Positions 12,596-12,789 of a stretch of DNA of 12,789 nt are shown piece after piece (position 1 is the stretch's first letter; each line of letters begins with the position of its first letter). The notes beneath the pieces were generated by a model, which searched no databases, was not told the DNA's origin, and saw only the letters and a list, made by a program, of their open reading frames with translations. The position numbers were made by a program, and so were the translations under genes. Location: positions 1 to 12,789 of the forward strand of contig FR898215.1 of NCBI GenBank assembly GCA_000437375.1, given 5' to 3'. The DNA is from Eubacterium sp. CAG:841. Its GTDB lineage: Bacteria > Bacillota > Clostridia > Oscillospirales > CAG-272.

Positions 12596-12789
12596 ATGAA
12601 AAAGGAACTGATCGCGAAAGCGAAACAAGCAAAAACCCCCGAAGAATTGATGTCTCTTGCAAAGGAAAACGGCATTGAAATGACGGAAGAGAGCGCAAAG
12701 GCGTACTTTGAACAGCTCCATCCCAAGACAGGTGAGCTTACCGACGATGAGCTTGACAACGTAGCCGGCGGCGGCTGCCATAACGGCGG
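12596..12789 (+). CDS. Nif11-like leader precursor, cut by window end (peptide 5, partial)
   Basis: The gene begins at the ATG at 12596 after TAGGAG and runs off the window, leaving 64 complete codons. The leader matches those of peptides 3 and 4 (TPEELMSLAKENGIEMTEE, then ELTDDELDNVAGGG). The visible core start is CHNG, again with cysteine directly after the glycines. The core length and any further cysteines lie outside the window. Three leaders in tandem with changing cores suggest repeated gene duplication with core diversification, and more copies may follow. Confidence 0.9.
   Translation, partial: MKKELIAKAKQAKTPEELMSLAKENGIEMTEESAKAYFEQLHPKTGELTDDELDNVAGGGCHNG

Noticed and set aside
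12215..12781. 188-residue leftward reading frame over the precursor genes
   Set aside because: It is antisense to the repeated Nif11-like leaders; its repeated cysteine/phenylalanine pattern is the reverse complement of conserved leader codons. It has no ribosome site or promoter.

Overview
The window looks like a low-to-mid GC Gram-positive member of the Clostridia, probably a gut or rumen Oscillospiraceae/Lachnospiraceae-type bacterium. This rests on strong AAGGAG-type ribosome binding sites, SpoIIE/STAS/anti-sigma regulators, no outer-membrane export component, and protein families typical of that group. The taxonomic placement is inference; no marker gene is present.

Positions 1-1440 read leftward. 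A strong sigma-A promoter drives a compact, highly structured RNA (about 1250-1436) with 6S RNA architecture, closed by a Rho-independent terminator. Next comes a second consensus promoter, a cobalamin riboswitch, an attenuator hairpin, and a gene for a secreted, membrane-anchored DUF4430-like protein, probably a surface B12-binding or scavenging protein.

Positions 1600-10431 read rightward. A TetR-type regulator is followed by a complete partner-switching cassette: a STAS anti-sigma antagonist, a LytS-like 5TM/sensor/HAMP/PP2C SpoIIE phosphatase, and an RsbW-like kinase/anti-sigma. A peptide exporter of the NHLM (nitrile hydratase-leader microcin) / Nif11-leader type follows directly: a very short adaptor-like membrane protein, a C39 peptidase-ABC transporter, and a second ABC transporter with a non-peptidase N-terminal domain. 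Gene overlaps and short gaps suggest one operon.

Positions 10432-12789 also read rightward. A 78-residue protein overlaps an ECF-like sigma factor by 4 bases, and five small precursor genes with double-glycine leaders follow. The first two have short leaders: one has a CxxC/CxxC core, the other a repetitive asparagine-rich core. The last three share a nearly identical Nif11-like leader ending GGGC but carry unrelated cores. The fifth is cut by the window end.

Working model (inference): the phosphatase senses an external signal and dephosphorylates the STAS protein. The STAS protein then captures the anti-sigma, which could release the sigma factor encoded next to the precursors. The precursors are made, trimmed after GG by the C39 domain and exported. 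No modification enzyme lies inside the window, so whether the products are modified RiPPs or plain peptides is open.
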